Shown here piece by piece: positions 1-11,393 of a DNA stretch of 64,000 nt. Numbering within the stretch: the stretch's first letter is position 1; each line of letters starts with the position of its first letter. Below the pieces are notes generated by a model. That model was given only the letters and a program-made list of their open reading frames with translations. It had not been told where the DNA came from and did no database searches. The DNA comes from Microdochium bolleyi. Lineage: Eukaryota > Ascomycota > Sordariomycetes > Xylariales > Microdochiaceae. Made by a program: the position numbers and the translations under genes. Location of the stretch: contig KQ964251.1 of NCBI GenBank assembly GCA_001566295.1, positions 873,838 through 937,837 of the forward strand. Reading direction: 5' to 3'.

Positions 1-2227
1 TTCCCAAGCTATCGACGAGGCTATTGAGCAGAAAGCCTTCAGCGACATTGATGGCAATGTTGGTAACATTGGCTTGTCCAAGGGCAACCGCAACTCATAC
101 GACATGGATCGCGCACGGCGGAAGGAGCAAACGCACAAGAAGAAACTATCGAAAGCAGATGAGGAGATGGAAAAGGCCATGGAGGAAATGAAGCGGCTTA
201 ATCAGATGATCGCCAACGCTAATCAAGCCGGTGGTACGGAGGGTTCGGGGTTAAGTGGCGAAGCTGCCTCGATACTCAGAGACGCGATTGCTTCCCAAGC
301 CACGAACGTGCCCAATGATAATCAAGCAACTGATGGCGAGGAGCCACCACCCATGCCGCCTCGTCCATCTGCCGAAAAGACACAGAGTTTCTCGAGGGGG
401 TCGCGTGATGGGACGACCTCCGCAAGACATAGTGTCATAAGCACCGCTGATCCGCTTGAGGAGTCTGCTGACTGTACGGCTCGAACAAGTCCGCGCGATC
501 AACTTGAACCAGCAGAACCGTCTCTGCCTCCTCGAACTTTCACGAATTTCGACCAGTTCGTGCCCCCAGCGAAAGATGAACCACTAGAAGACGAGGTTCG
601 CAAGGTCGTCGCGCCCCTGACTCTGCACAATGCTAGTATCACCATACACGATGATATTGGTAACGAGAAGGGTCAGCTACGGTCAAAACCCAGCTGGGAA
701 TATCTGATCCAGATCGAGCCCGCCTCAAATCAACATTCTGGGTGGATGATCATGAAAACATACACACACTTTGAAGCTCTTCACGAGAGCTTGCGACGCA
801 TAGCAGCGATCTCGGGAGCAGCAGCATTCTTGGAGGCACACGGGACTTTCCCCAGCTGGAAGGTCCATACCCGGGCTTCCTTGCGTGGGGAAATGGAACG
901 CTACCTGACCATGGCATGTGTAGAGAAACCCCTTGCTGAATCCGAAGCAATGAAGAGGTTTCTTGAAAAGAGCCAGACAGGGCGGATGCCTGCCAACAGA
1001 GGGTTCTCTTTCGAATCCATGGGCAAAGGAATGCTTGACGCCCTACAAAACGCACCCAAAGGCGCCCTGGATGGTGGCAAAGTTGTCGTTGGCGGAGTCA
1101 CCGGTGTCTTTGGCAACATTGGTCTCGGACCGCGACGATCCACCAACTTGTCGAACAAAACACTCCAGGAGCCGGTTGCGCCGAGTCCACCACGCAGCGC
1201 AAGTCCGCGACCGCTCTCGCTGTCTGCGCTGCCAAGGATGGAGACCGATACACCTATGACAAATGTGGCGGCTAGGGCCAGAGATAGCATCGATAGCCAG
1301 CACTCAGTCATTTCGGTACAGCCAGGCAAGATGGCTCCGATGGACAGACGCCCCAGCTCTCAGGTGGACAGAGAGTCAGACATTGCACAATCTGCGCGTA
1401 TGGACCGCTGGGACATGATCTCCGCCAGTGCGAGCAGCAGCAGGGTTCACAGCCGTGCCTCAAGTATGGCCGCAAGGCGTTCCCCGATGAGGTCTCCATC
1501 TGAGACCAGTCTCGCCAACCTCAGACTACCACCCCTTCCAACAGACATGTCCGATGACTATGGTTCGCCAATTACCATGCGGCATAGTCTGGACAGTTCG
1601 CGGCTGCTATCTCCAAGGACTATGACCAACAGCGCGAGCAATACCTCGCTGTCACGTTTGTCTCCTTCCATACAGGAGGAGAAGCCACCTCAGTCCAGTG
1701 TGATGCAGAAGCGGATCCCCAAGCAGCACGTGCCGTTGACTGAGGCAGAGACACGTGTGGCAGTCGAGCTGCTCTTCGCCGTGATCAATGAGCTCTACAC
1801 GCTCTCTTCAGCGTGGAACATTCGCCGGACCCTGCTTACAGCTGCCAAGTCATTCCTACTGCGGCCCGGCAATCCATCGATGAACTCGATCCAGACTTTG
1901 ATCCAACATTCACTGATCGACACGAATACTACGGACGATGGAATCGCCGCACATATTCGCAAACTACGAGAAAATACTCTACCGACAGAAGAGGAGCGCG
2001 CCGGTTGGCCATCTGAACTGACCGCAGAGGAGAAGGAGGAACTTCGAGTCAAGGCGAGGAAGTTGTTCATCCAGAGCAGCGTTCCCGGCGCCCTGATGGG
2101 CATCATGGGCCAGTCGGCGACAAGTGCTGCTCTCGGCCGTGTGTTTGACTGCCTTCAGATCGAGGAGGTCGCTCGTGGTCTATTCTTCGGCCTCATGCTG
2201 CAAGCGGCACGGGTCGTTACACACTAA
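1..2227 (+). CDS. PX/nexin-C domain sorting nexin (Mdm1/SNX13-like), 5' truncated
   Basis: The reading frame is already open at base 2 and ends at a TAA at 2225-2227, so this is the 3' part of a longer gene; about 740 residues are visible. A charged, coiled-coil-like stretch opens it, followed by Ser/Pro-rich linker, a PX-like phosphoinositide-binding region around visible residues 230-330 (a tyrosine/leucine-rich core, then an FPSWK loop), a long Ser/Arg/Pro-rich disordered linker, and a C-terminal Nexin_C-like region (from LTEAETRVAVELLF to FFGLMLQA). The PX plus Nexin_C order is that of the PXA-RGS-PX-NexinC family, which tethers ER to vacuole/endosome membranes. The PXA part would lie upstream of the window, which is inference. 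The next gene follows on the same strand after about 0.8 kb. Confidence 0.82.
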   Translation, partial: SQAIDEAIEQKAFSDIDGNVGNIGLSKGNRNSYDMDRARRKEQTHKKKLSKADEEMEKAMEEMKRLNQMIANANQAGGTEGSGLSGEAASILRDAIASQATNVPNDNQATDGEEPPPMPPRPSAEKTQSFSRGSRDGTTSARHSVISTADPLEESADCTARTSPRDQLEPAEPSLPPRTFTNFDQFVPPAKDEPLEDEVRKVVAPLTLHNASITIHDDIGNEKGQLRSKPSWEYLIQIEPASNQHSGWMIMKTYTHFEALHESLRRIAAISGAAAFLEAHGTFPSWKVHTRASLRGEMERYLTMACVEKPLAESEAMKRFLEKSQTGRMPANRGFSFESMGKGMLDALQNAPKGALDGGKVVVGGVTGVFGNIGLGPRRSTNLSNKTLQEPVAPSPPRSASPRPLSLSALPRMETDTPMTNVAARARDSIDSQHSVISVQPGKMAPMDRRPSSQVDRESDIAQSARMDRWDMISASASSSRVHSRASSMAARRSPMRSPSETSLANLRLPPLPTDMSDDYGSPITMRHSLDSSRLLSPRTMTNSASNTSLSRLSPSIQEEKPPQSSVMQKRIPKQHVPLTEAETRVAVELLFAVINELYTLSSAWNIRRTLLTAAKSFLLRPGNPSMNSIQTLIQHSLIDTNTTDDGIAAHIRKLRENTLPTEEERAGWPSELTAEEKEELRVKARKLFIQSSVPGALMGIMGQSATSAALGRVFDCLQIEEVARGLFFGLMLQAARVVTH

Positions 2228-3016
2228 TATTGATCGGGCTCCTGGAGCTCCTGGACAGGTTCCACTTTCCGTGTCACGATCTTTGGTTCGAAAATGATGA
2301 ATTAGATCTGGAGGATGCCCCCCATTCACGATCAGGGCCGGCTGAATGCCTGCACAATGATATAGCTTGAACTGACGATATTGTGGAACAATGGACGCCA
2401 AATCATAGTGAGTGCTCGTCTCATCATGGGAACCAGTATTGTTTGCTTCGAGCTGCACTTGCATAGCCGCCACATGAAAAATTAGCTTGTGTCACCCTAT
2501 GTGAGAGCACCACGCATCTGAGAAGGACTTCAACGCAACCAACCACTCGCAGAGCATCGTGCTTGTTGCCGATGTCTTCCAGGTAATGGATCGTCGCTGC
2601 GGGGTAGAGATAGGGCAACACTTGAGATCCACTAAAATGACGGAGCTTCGGCGCCGGCATTACCCACCCACGACGATATCGGCGTGGATGAAGGTACAAT
2701 ATGTGAAGCCCAAGCTCATTCTCCTCCGAATGAGAACAAAGGACCAGGTTATTGACAGTTGGTCCGAGCCAGTACTGCTTACCTCGCAACACGGATAAAC
2801 CTACATCCTCCACGATACTGCCCCACCAGCATCAGATTGCCGTTGAAGGTCATCAGATTCCGTCATTGCACCAGCACTCTGGGCCCGTACGATTTGTAAT
2901 CCCAGAATAGGACAACACTGATGGATTAAGTCCACCTCGTCTTTCCCGTGCTATTGATCACCGATTGCAGACAAGGACCCTTTAGCTGCGATTGTCAAAC
3001 CTGCCGGTGCTGCACA
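2228..3016. other. intergenic, no gene seen
   Basis: This holds the 3' flank of the sorting nexin and the promoter of the oxoprolinase. Short ORFs on both strands (for example 2424-2813 minus and 2559-2798 plus) have no recognisable domain and no intron-exon logic. A 23-codon in-frame extension upstream of the oxoprolinase ATG does not begin with ATG. Confidence 0.5.
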
Positions 3017-6000
3017 ATGGCGCCGAAGGACGACTCCGGCGACCAGGCCGGCAAGGCCCGGGGCATCCGGATCGCCATCGATCGCGGTGGCACCTTCACG
3101 GACTGCGTCGGCACGCTCGACGGCAAGGACGTCGTCATCAAGCTGCTCTCGGAGGACCCCGCCAACTACAACGACGCGCCGCTCGAGGGCATACGGCGCA
3201 TCATGAGCCATTTCCTGGACCGCGAGATCCCCCGCGGCGAGGCCCTCGACACGAAGCAGATCGACAGCATTCGCATGGGCACGACGGTGGCAACCAATGC
3301 TCTGCTCGAGCGCAAGGGCGAGAAGATTGCCCTGGTCGTCACGAAGGGATTCAAGGACTGCCTGACCATCGGCAACCAGAGCCGGCCCAAGATCTTCGAC
3401 CTGGCCATCCGTAAGCCGGATGTGCTATACGAGGAAGTCGTCGAGGTCGATGAGCGCGTCACGCTCGAGGACTATGCGGAAGATCCGGAGCGCCGTCTTT
3501 CCAAATCCGATGTCAAGGCCGGCACTGACGATGCTGGCAAGGCAGATCTGGTCATGGGTCTATCTGGCGAAGCCGTGAGAATCCTAGAGCGACCAGAGGA
3601 GTGGCGGATCCGGGAACAGCTGCAGGCCGTCTACGACAAGGGCATCCGGAGCATAGCGGTGTGCCTGATGCACGGCTACACGTTTCCCGACCACGAGGCG
3701 CTCGTCGGCAAGGTCGCCCAGGCTGTCGGCTTCGAGCACATCTCGCTAAGCCATGAGCTCATGCCCATGATCAAGCTCGTCTCGCGCGCCACAAGCGTCT
3801 GCGCCGACGCGTACCTGACCCCGGCCATCAAGAAGTACATCTCGGGTTTCCAGAACGGGTTCGCCGGCGGGCTCGGCACGCGCAGCGTGCTCGAGGAGTC
3901 CGGCAGCAAGGGGGCGCGATGCGAGTTCATGCAGAGCGACGGTGGGCTCGTCGACGTGGACAAGTTCACGGGCTTGAAGGCCATCCTGTCCGGGCCCGCG
4001 GGCGGCGTCGTGGGGTACGCGATCACGAGCTACGACGCGGAGACCAAGATCCCCGTAATCGGCTTCGACATGGGCGGCACGAGCACGGATGTCTCGAGAT
4101 ACGGCGAGGGCCGGTACGAGCACGTCTTCGAGACGACCACTGCGGGCGTGACGATTCAGTCGCCGCAGCTGGACATCAACACCGTTGCCGCGGGCGGTGG
4201 TAGCATGTTGTTCTTCAGGAATGGCCTGTTCGTTGTTGGCCCGGAGTCTGCTGGCGCACATCCGGGCCCTGCATGCTATCGTAAGGGAGGGCCCGCGGCA
4301 GTGACGGATGCCAACTTGTTCCTTGGCCGTCTGTTGCCCGAGTTCTTCCCCAAGATCTTTGGCAAGAACGAGGATGAGGGTCTAGACTACGAGGCGAGCA
4401 AGAAAGTGATCCAAGAGCTCGCGGACCAGATCAACAAGGACACCGGAAAGAACATGAGCCTGGACGAGGTAGCATACGGCTTCCTCACCGTTGCTAACGA
4501 GGCCATGACACGACCCATCCGGTCCATCACCGAGGCTAAGGGCCACGACTCGTCCAAGCACCGCCTCGCCACGTTCGGCGGTGCCGGTGGGCAGCACGCT
4601 GTCGCGATCGCCGAGTCCCTGGGCATCCGCCAGATCCTGATCCACAGATACTCCTCGGTGCTGTCGGCGTACGGCATGGCGCTCGCCGACGTCGTCGACG
4701 AGAGGCAGGAGCCCGACTCGACGGTGTGGCAAGACGACGCTGGGCCGGTGGTAGACGAGCTGAGACGGAAGATGGACAAGCTCAAGGAGAAGTCGCGCCA
4801 GGCGCTCAAGGACCAGGGGTTTGCGGACGACGAGATTGTGTTTGAGGAGTACCTCAACATGCGATATCGGGGCACCGAGTCGGCGCTCATGATCGTCAAG
4901 CCCAGCAAGGAGGACGCGGACAAGGACTTTGACGGCCAGGACTGGGCGTTCGGCAAGGCGTTCGTGCGGCACCACCGATACGAGTTTGGGTTCACGCTCG
5001 ACGAGCGGGACATTATTGTCGACGACGTCCGCGTGCGCGGCATCGGCAAGAGCTTCACATACGGCGACAAGACGGTCGACCAGCAGCTCAAGGAGGTCAA
5101 GCGCCAGACCGCCGACGACTCCAAACGCCATGGCAAGTCGCAGGTATACTTCGAAGGGGGCCGCATGGAGACGCCGATCTACAAGCTGGAGGACCTTGCT
5201 GTTGGCGATGAGATCATCGGCCCTGCGATGCTGGCAGACGGCACGCAGACAATCGTTGTGACTCCCAAAGCTAAGGCCTTGATTCTGGAGACCCATGTCC
5301 TCATCGATCTCGAGAAGACGGGCAGAGACGAGTGAGTATTTCTTTGACATCCCCAGCCCAAGCTCCGAACACGATGCTAATCATACCTCTATTAGAGCCC
5401 AGAAGAAGGACACCTCCGACCGCGAGGTCGATCCGATCATGCTGAGCATCTTTGGCCACCGCTTCATGGCCATCGCTGAGCAGATGGGCCGGGCGCTGCA
5501 GAAGACGAGCGTGAGCACCAACGTCAAGGAGCGCCTCGACTTCTCGTGCGCCATCTTCGACGCGGCGGGCGGGCTCGTCGCCAACGCGCCCCATCTCCCT
5601 GTGCACCTGGGCTCCATGTCGACGTGCGTGCGCACGCAGGCGAAGATCTGGGAGGGAAGGCTGAAGAAGGGCGACGTCATCATCTCCAACCACCCGTCGT
5701 ACGGCGGGACCCATCTCCCGGACATTACGCTGCTTATGCCGGCCTTCAACGCCGCGGGGGACAAGATCCTGTTCTACGCGGCCTCGCGTGCGCACCACGC
5801 CGACATTGGCGGGATCACGGCGGGCAGCATGCCCCCGCACTCGCGCGAGCTGTACCAGGAAGGCGCGGCGATCAAGAGCGAGAAGATTGTCAGTGAGGGC
5901 AAGTTCGACGAGGAGCGCATCACGGAACTGCTGTACAAGGAGCCCGCGCAGTACCCAGGGTGCAGCGGCACGCGGTGTCTCGCGGACAACATCAACGACC

Positions 6001-7181
6001 TGCGAGCGCAGGTGTCTGCGAACCAGAAGGGCATTTCCCTGATCGAGACCCTGATTGCGGAATACGGCGAGGACACGGTGCAGTTCTACATGGAGCACAT
6101 CCAGCGCAATGCCGAGTCGTGCGTGCGCGCGCTGCTTAAGCAGGTGTACAAGAAGTTCGAGGGCAAGGATCTGTCTGCTGTGGACTTCATGGACGACGGC
6201 AGCCCGATTCGGCTCAAGGTCACGATCGACCCGGAGAAGGGAGAGGCTGTGTTTGACTTTGCTGGGACCGGCCCGGAGGTATACGGCAACATCAACGCGC
6301 CTGAGGCCGTCACGTACAGCGCCATCATATACTGCCTGCGCTGTCTCATCTCCGAGGACATCCCGCTGAACCAGGGCTGCCTGAAGCCGATCCACGTCAG
6401 GATCCCGCCGCGGTCGCTGCTCTCGCCGTCGACGGGGGCCGCAGTGGTCGGCGGCAACGTGCTCACGAGCCAGCGCGTCACCGACGTCATCTTCCGCGCG
6501 TTCGAGGCCTGCGCCGCGTCCCAGGGCGACTGCAACAACCTGACCTTCGGCTTCGGCGGCAACGTCACGGGCGAGAAGGAAGTCAAGGGCTTCGGGTACT
6601 ACGAGACCATCGCGGGCGGGTCCGGGGCCGGGCCGGACTGGGAGGGCACGAGCGGTGTGCACACGCACATGACCAACACGCGCATCACGGACTCGGAGGT
6701 GTTTGAGCGCCGGTACCCCGTCCTGCTGCGCGAGTTCAGCCTGCGCGCGGGCTCGGGCGGCAAGGGGCAGCACAGCGGCGGCGACGGCGTGGTTCGGGAC
6801 ATCGAGTTCCGGATCCCCGTGCAGGTGTCGATCCTCAGCGAGCGGCGCGTGTACAGGCCGTATGGCCTGGCTGGCGGCGAGGATGCCGAGTGCGGGCTGA
6901 ATGTGTGGGTGCGGCGAGTGCGGAAAGAGGGAGGAGAAGGCAAGCAAGAAGGGGCAGATGCGAAGGGAGAAGAGTACGATGTGCGGCACATCAACATGGG
7001 CTCGAAGAACAGCGCGCCAATGAACCCTGGCGACTGCATCATCATCAACACGCCTGGTGGCGGCGGCTGGGGAAAGGCTGGCGAGGCAAAGCGCGACAAG
7101 CGGTTTGGAAATCGCGACCACACCGAGTCCTGGCGGAAGGGCAGCCACACGAATCGCGAGGACACTGCTCTCCAGGCGTAG
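3017..7181 (+). CDS. OXP1: 5-oxoprolinase (ATP-hydrolysing), HyuA-HyuB fusion
   Basis: This cytosolic enzyme opens 5-oxo-L-proline to glutamate with ATP in glutathione turnover. Exons are 3017-5331 and 5396-7181; the 64-nt intron (GTGAGT donor, TTAG acceptor, GCTAAT branch) joins a GA/A split codon, giving 1366 residues against about 1290 in the usual family. The first half is Hydantoinase_A: an N-terminal IAIDRGGTFTDCVG phosphate-binding segment, then the GFDMGGTSTDVSRY ATPase signature. The second half, from VDPIMLSIFGHRFMAIAEQMG, is Hydantoinase_B, ending in the glycine-rich TPGGGGWG signature. A Lys/Glu/Gly-rich insertion near residue 1290 accounts for some of the extra length. ATG 3017 is chosen because it directly precedes the conserved fold. 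The intron lies exactly at the HyuA/HyuB seam, and its retention gives an immediate TGA. Large ORFs on the opposite strand here are shadows. Confidence 0.95.
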
Positions 7182-7250
7182 AGCGTTCGGTCAATTGTTA
7201 TTATGATGGCGGCGGTGGTGTCCGCATTGCACGAAGCATGATTGAAATTA

Positions 7251-7256
7251 AATAAA
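7251..7256 (+). terminator. polyadenylation signal AATAAA
   Basis: A canonical AATAAA lies 70 nt after the oxoprolinase stop in an A/T-rich patch, the usual position for 3' end formation. It is assigned by sequence only. Confidence 0.5.
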
Positions 7257-7968
7257 AGAGTGTATAGCCGTGCTGAGTGTTCGCTTAGGTTCCTATGGTG
7301 GTGACCTCTGGCGGGGTGGTTTGCTTGTTTCATTGTCCGACAGAGTGCTCGCAACGTTCGACGTGCAGGACGCAAAACAAGGGGAGGAGGCAAAAGAATG
7401 CCCGATTGAGCTCTGAAAAGCGAGTGCAGCCAAACTACAATAATTCGTAGGATCAAGGACGGACAGAGAGAAAGATGGCGTCCGAGTCTCAGGTGGCTCG
7501 TGGTTGTTCGTATGCGGCAAGGCCTGGCGAGCACAATATGTCGTCTTCTCCACCACGGAAAGAGGTGAGACTTGCACGCTTGACTGCTTGAATGACCTTA
7601 TCATCCTTTCAGACGATCTACACGCCTTTGAGGATGGCAGATGGCAGAAGGCAGGGAAGCGATGGATGTTTCTGGGGAAATCGCAGGCTTTGCACGATGG
7701 CTATGGACACTGAAGAATCCGGAAGTGAAGACTGGCGGACCGCGACAAGAGGAGCAAATATTCAAGTCTCGGGCAGTGACCGGCTGCCAGACAACGATTG
7801 CCCGCCTGTGGACCTGCCGCTGGACAATCCTCAGCTGTTCAGAGAGCTCCCAAGCGGTACTCTCAGCCCTCCAAACATTGCTGCATCGCTCAGCGCCGAA
7901 GCGATTACTTCGATGTGCCGAGTAGACTCGGAGTGTGCTTCTTGTTTATATATTATGGCGGGGGGCTC

Positions 7969-7974
7969 TATAAG
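7969..7974 (+). promoter_or_regulatory. TATA box (TATAAG) of the secreted-protein gene
   Basis: CTCTATAAGTTC follows a second A/T tract (TTTATATATTATGG) and lies about 265 nt before the ATG at 8238. Most promoters in this window show no TATA box, so this suggests an inducible or strongly expressed gene (inference). Confidence 0.45.
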
Positions 7975-8237
7975 TTCAATTGAGAGAACTGGTTCTACCG
8001 CCATTGCGCTGGGAGCATCTCGCACACGCACAGCGAGTCGCAAGTCCAATCGTTTCAATCGATACAGTCGCTGGTCGACTCAACCTAATCAAGTTTCAGA
8101 GTGACATATCGAAGTCGAGAGATCTAACACCAAGCATTCATCATACCGAACCTGAGAATGCCCGAAACTTGTCAACGCTTTGCGAAGCGATCACTCCCAA
8201 GGTCCAGTCCATTGGAAGAAATACAGTTGTCAACAAG

Positions 8238-8816
8238 ATGAGATTGCAAACAATAATCATGGCCACAATTGCGGCACTCCTCACGACAGAAGCATCTGCG
8301 CTGCCCACCTACAGCAAGATCGTCAACTCGACAACTGTGGCCAGAAGCCCAATGACAACCAGCACAGCAACAACCATTCAGCAGCTTGACAGCCGCGGTC
8401 TTGAAGCAGGCTGGGCCGCGCCCGTAGAGCCAGCGGCTGTGAAGCCAGACGTGGTGGCCGTCCACGAGCTGATGTACCACATCAACTGCTTCCCGGAGAC
8501 GGGGCAGCTGAACCACGCCGAGACGGACGTTGTGCTCAACAAGCTTCGCAAGTACGTGTACCAGACGAGGGCGGGCAAGGCGGCATACACAGAAGGGTCG
8601 ACGACGGCCGTGTCGTGCACGGCGACGGACGGCACGTGGTATGGGGTGCCGCACCTCGAGCGCGCGATCCTGGAGATGGACCTCCTCTGCGGCCCGTATG
8701 TCGCGAGTCGCTTCACCTACACGGATATCGGGCTCGTCATAGCAAAGGGCACGGGGTCAAGCGCGCCGGCGACGAACTGCATGGGGCTTGGTCTGCCTGC
8801 TGCTCGGCGAGGGTAG
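8238..8816 (+). CDS. small secreted protein of unknown family (192 aa)
   Basis: A single-exon ORF of 192 residues. The start at 8238 gives a clear N-terminal signal peptide (basic MRLQ, hydrophobic core, Ala-rich end around residue 22), whereas the frame upstream has no such feature. The mature part begins with a Ser/Thr-rich stretch (residues 25-55), then a compact region with four cysteines (in the contexts INCFP, VSCTA, LLCGP and TNCMG), enough for two disulfides, and a conserved-looking HELMYHINCFPE segment. I recognise no enzyme family. A TATA box and roughly 265 nt of leader precede it; the deaminase gene follows on the same strand. Size, secretion and cysteines fit the broad class of fungal small secreted or effector-like proteins, but that is only a class description. 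Confidence 0.68.
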   Translation: MRLQTIIMATIAALLTTEASALPTYSKIVNSTTVARSPMTTSTATTIQQLDSRGLEAGWAAPVEPAAVKPDVVAVHELMYHINCFPETGQLNHAETDVVLNKLRKYVYQTRAGKAAYTEGSTTAVSCTATDGTWYGVPHLERAILEMDLLCGPYVASRFTYTDIGLVIAKGTGSSAPATNCMGLGLPAARRG

Positions 8817-9580
8817 AATATGTTGGCCTCGAGGAGAAGCCGGAATCAGGGAGCACATACCATCAAGCACATACACCACCGACATATGCCACTTACGTAC
8901 ACCAACCATATATACAACTAGATTACTACCAAGCAAATACTAGCATACTTCCATGGTGAAGCTGGTCATGCCGTCGGGGCTTGGTGTTTGAGGACGTGAG
9001 GCCGGCGATGTCCGGCGGTGATGTGCTAGAACAAGCTACGCGGCGCGCGCCACCCATATAGCAACTCGCATATCCACAGTCTCGATTGCCAGGCACAACG
9101 TGGATGATTCTGACAGCAGGTTGGCGGCAGGCTGCTGCAGCGGTGGCAGTCTCTTGAGTAGGGCGCCGAGTGACCTGGGCATGCCGGGGCTTGGCGCCGG
9201 CGGACGCCGCGCGGGGCAGCATCCCGGCCGACCTGGATACGGCAGGCGCAGACGGCTGGGTGTGTACCTACCTTACGTTACTTTGCGTACTTCAAGTATG
9301 TATATGACGAGCCCGGCCGCAGTCTGTGTCGGATCTAGCGAGAGGCTCAAAAAGTGAAGGTGCATCTTGTCGAGACACGCTGTTTCTGTGCCCACTTCCA
9401 TCAGCAGGCAGATCGGCCTTTGCTCCTTCCCCCGCGTCCTGCCTAGCTCGGCCACGGCTCCGCTGCTGCTGACAGAGCCCTCCGACTACTTCACAAGAAC
9501 AAAACACCTCCCCTCACGGATCTTCTCACCAAAACATCAGGAAAAGGCACGGATTCAGCACAGCCGCAGTCACTATAAGC
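8817..9580. other. intergenic: 3' flank of secreted protein and deaminase promoter
   Basis: No gene seen. A pyrimidine-rich stretch (about 9395-9530) precedes the ATG of the deaminase, typical of fungal 5' leaders. A TACCTACCTTACGTTAC patch near 9266 is noted without assignment. Confidence 0.45.
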
Positions 9581-11393
9581 ATGGACGACAGGTACTTCGG
9601 GCCGACCGCCTGGTCCGACCAGGAGTGGCAAGACATTGCCCAGGATGTCCCCAAGGAGTCGGATCCTTTCCTCATAAAGTATCTCGAAGGCCGCGATGCC
9701 CTCATCGCACAGGAGAACTCACAGCGGAGTGGTATGTGGCCTGTCATGATTGATCTGACTATCTTAGAATCCTCAAAAGGGAACAAATCACTGACGCAAA
9801 ACCCTAGACGCCTCTTTCCGCAAGAACCTCTCCCCAATCGCCAGAAAGGCATGTGCCATCGTGGGGCGCATCCGCGACGAGGAGAGCAAGTCGATATGGA
9901 CACCTGCCCTCGAGGACCAGATCGCCCAGAGGTCCGATGTCACCGTGCACCCGGGCATGATGTTTTCCCTCTCCAAGGACCGCATGGAGCAGACGCGGCT
10001 GTGGAACATTGTCCGCAAGATGCCCAAGGGCGCCCTCCTGCACTCCCACCTCGACGCCATGGTCGACTTCAACTTCCTCTTTGACGTCCTCTTCGACACC
10101 GCCGGCATCCATGTGATGTCCGACCGCGCCCTCGTCTCTGACGAGGACCTCCGTGAGGCCCAGCTGCTCTTCCGCTACTTCAAGACCCCCCGCACAGAGG
10201 GCAACCTGTGGGACAAGGACAACTACAAGCCAGAGACGCCCATCGTACTCGCGCAGGCCGCTGATAGCTTCCCCACCGGAGGCAGGGAGGGCTTCCGCAA
10301 GTGGCTGTACAGCCGGTGCACGCTGTCCCAGACGGATGCCGTGGCGCAGCACCACGGCATCGACGACATCTGGCGCAAGTTCGCAATGTGCTTCCGCGTG
10401 TGCAACTCGATGATCCACTACGAGCCCGTATTCCGCGCGTTCCTGCGCCGGCTCATGTCCCAGCTGAAGGCCGACGGGGTCAACTACGTCGAGCTCCGCT
10501 TCGCCTGGGCCCTCGACTACTACAGGGAAGGTCACGAGAAGCCCGAGACGGACTTCTCTGCCATGATGGACCATCTCGCCGAAGAGATTGCCAAATTCAA
10601 GGCCTCCGAGGAGGGCGAGGGGTTCTGGGGCATGCGCACGATCTGGACGTCTCTGCGGTTCTTCCCTGACCGCACAATCATTCAAGACATGGACAACTGC
10701 ATCACCACCAAGATCACACACCCGGAGTTGATCGCCGGCTACGATCTCGTCGGGCAGGAGGATGGTGGCCGCCCCCTGCGCGATCTGCTGCCAGAGATCT
10801 TCTGGTTCCGCAAGCAGTGTGCCGAAGAGGGCGTCAACATCCCCTTCTTCTTCCACGCGGGCGAGTGCCTCGGCTCCGGCTCCGAGACGGACCACAACCT
10901 CTTTGACGCCATCCTGCTTGGCACACGGCGCATCGGGCACGGGTTCAGTCTCTACAAGCACCCCTTGCTCATCGACCTGGTCAAGGAGAAGAAGATCCTG
11001 ATCGAGTCCTGCCCCATCTCCAACGAGGTCCTCCGCCTCTGCGGCTCCGTCATGAGCCACCCGCTTCCCGCACTGCTGGCGCGCGGCGTCGCGTGCTGCC
11101 TGTGCAACGACGACCCGGCCATGCTGGGCCAAGACACGGCCGGGTCGACGCACGACTTCTGGCAGGCCCTCCAGGGCTGGGAGAACCTGGGACTCGCGGG
11201 CCTGGGGAGCCTGGCAGAGAACAGCGTCCGCTGGGCCGCGTTCGAGGACCAGACGGCCGAGGAGTGGGCAAAGGACGTCCGCGAGGCGAGCCTGGGCGAC
11301 ACGCTCAAGGCTCAGCGGCTCAAGGAGTGGCAGGTCGAGTGGGAAAAGTTCTGCCTCTGGATTGTCACCAAGTACGGCGACGATGACGAGTAA
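9581..11393 (+). CDS. adenosine deaminase, ADGF/CECR1-like
   Basis: Exons are 9581-9731 and 9808-11393, joined through a phase-1 GTATGT...CCTAG intron of 76 nt, giving 578 residues. The family deaminates adenosine/deoxyadenosine to inosine/deoxyinosine using zinc. The amidohydrolase metal motif HSHLD is present, followed by the HAGE segment with its catalytic glutamate, a GHGFSLYKHP segment, CPISN, and the DDP metal/proton-transfer aspartates (CNDDPAM). The length and the long N-terminal helical region (PFLIKYLEGRDALI, then RKACAIVGRIR) match ADGF rather than the 340-aa classical enzyme. No signal peptide is visible at this start, so an intracellular enzyme is inferred. The gene converges on the NmrA-like gene. 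The 540-aa antisense frame over it is a shadow. Confidence 0.92.

Larger units (their letters stand above)
7182..8237. other. intergenic: oxoprolinase 3' end and promoter of the secreted-protein gene
   Basis: It contains an AATAAA at 7251-7256 and a TATAAG box at 7969. Several short plus-strand ORFs (7504-8104) have no domain, and overlapping frames argue against a gene. Confidence 0.5.

Noticed and set aside
2424..2813. 129-codon minus-strand ORF between the nexin and oxoprolinase genes
   Set aside because: No domain or signal peptide, an opposing ORF in the same DNA, and a location in a promoter.
4382..5350. 322-codon minus-strand ORF over the HyuA half
   Set aside because: Antisense shadow of the oxoprolinase gene.
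5301..7148. 615-codon minus-strand ORF over the HyuB half of oxoprolinase
   Set aside because: Mirror of a biased coding strand. It is rich in Arg/Ala/Val/His with no fold or motif, and the sense gene is unambiguous.
7592..8104. 170-codon plus-strand ORF upstream of the secreted protein
   Set aside because: It spans the TATA box and presumed transcription start of the next gene and has no protein-like features.
3017..11393. Possible metabolic gene cluster of oxoprolinase, secreted protein and adenosine deaminase on one strand
   Set aside because: The enzymes belong to unrelated pathways, and no transporter, regulator or backbone enzyme is present.
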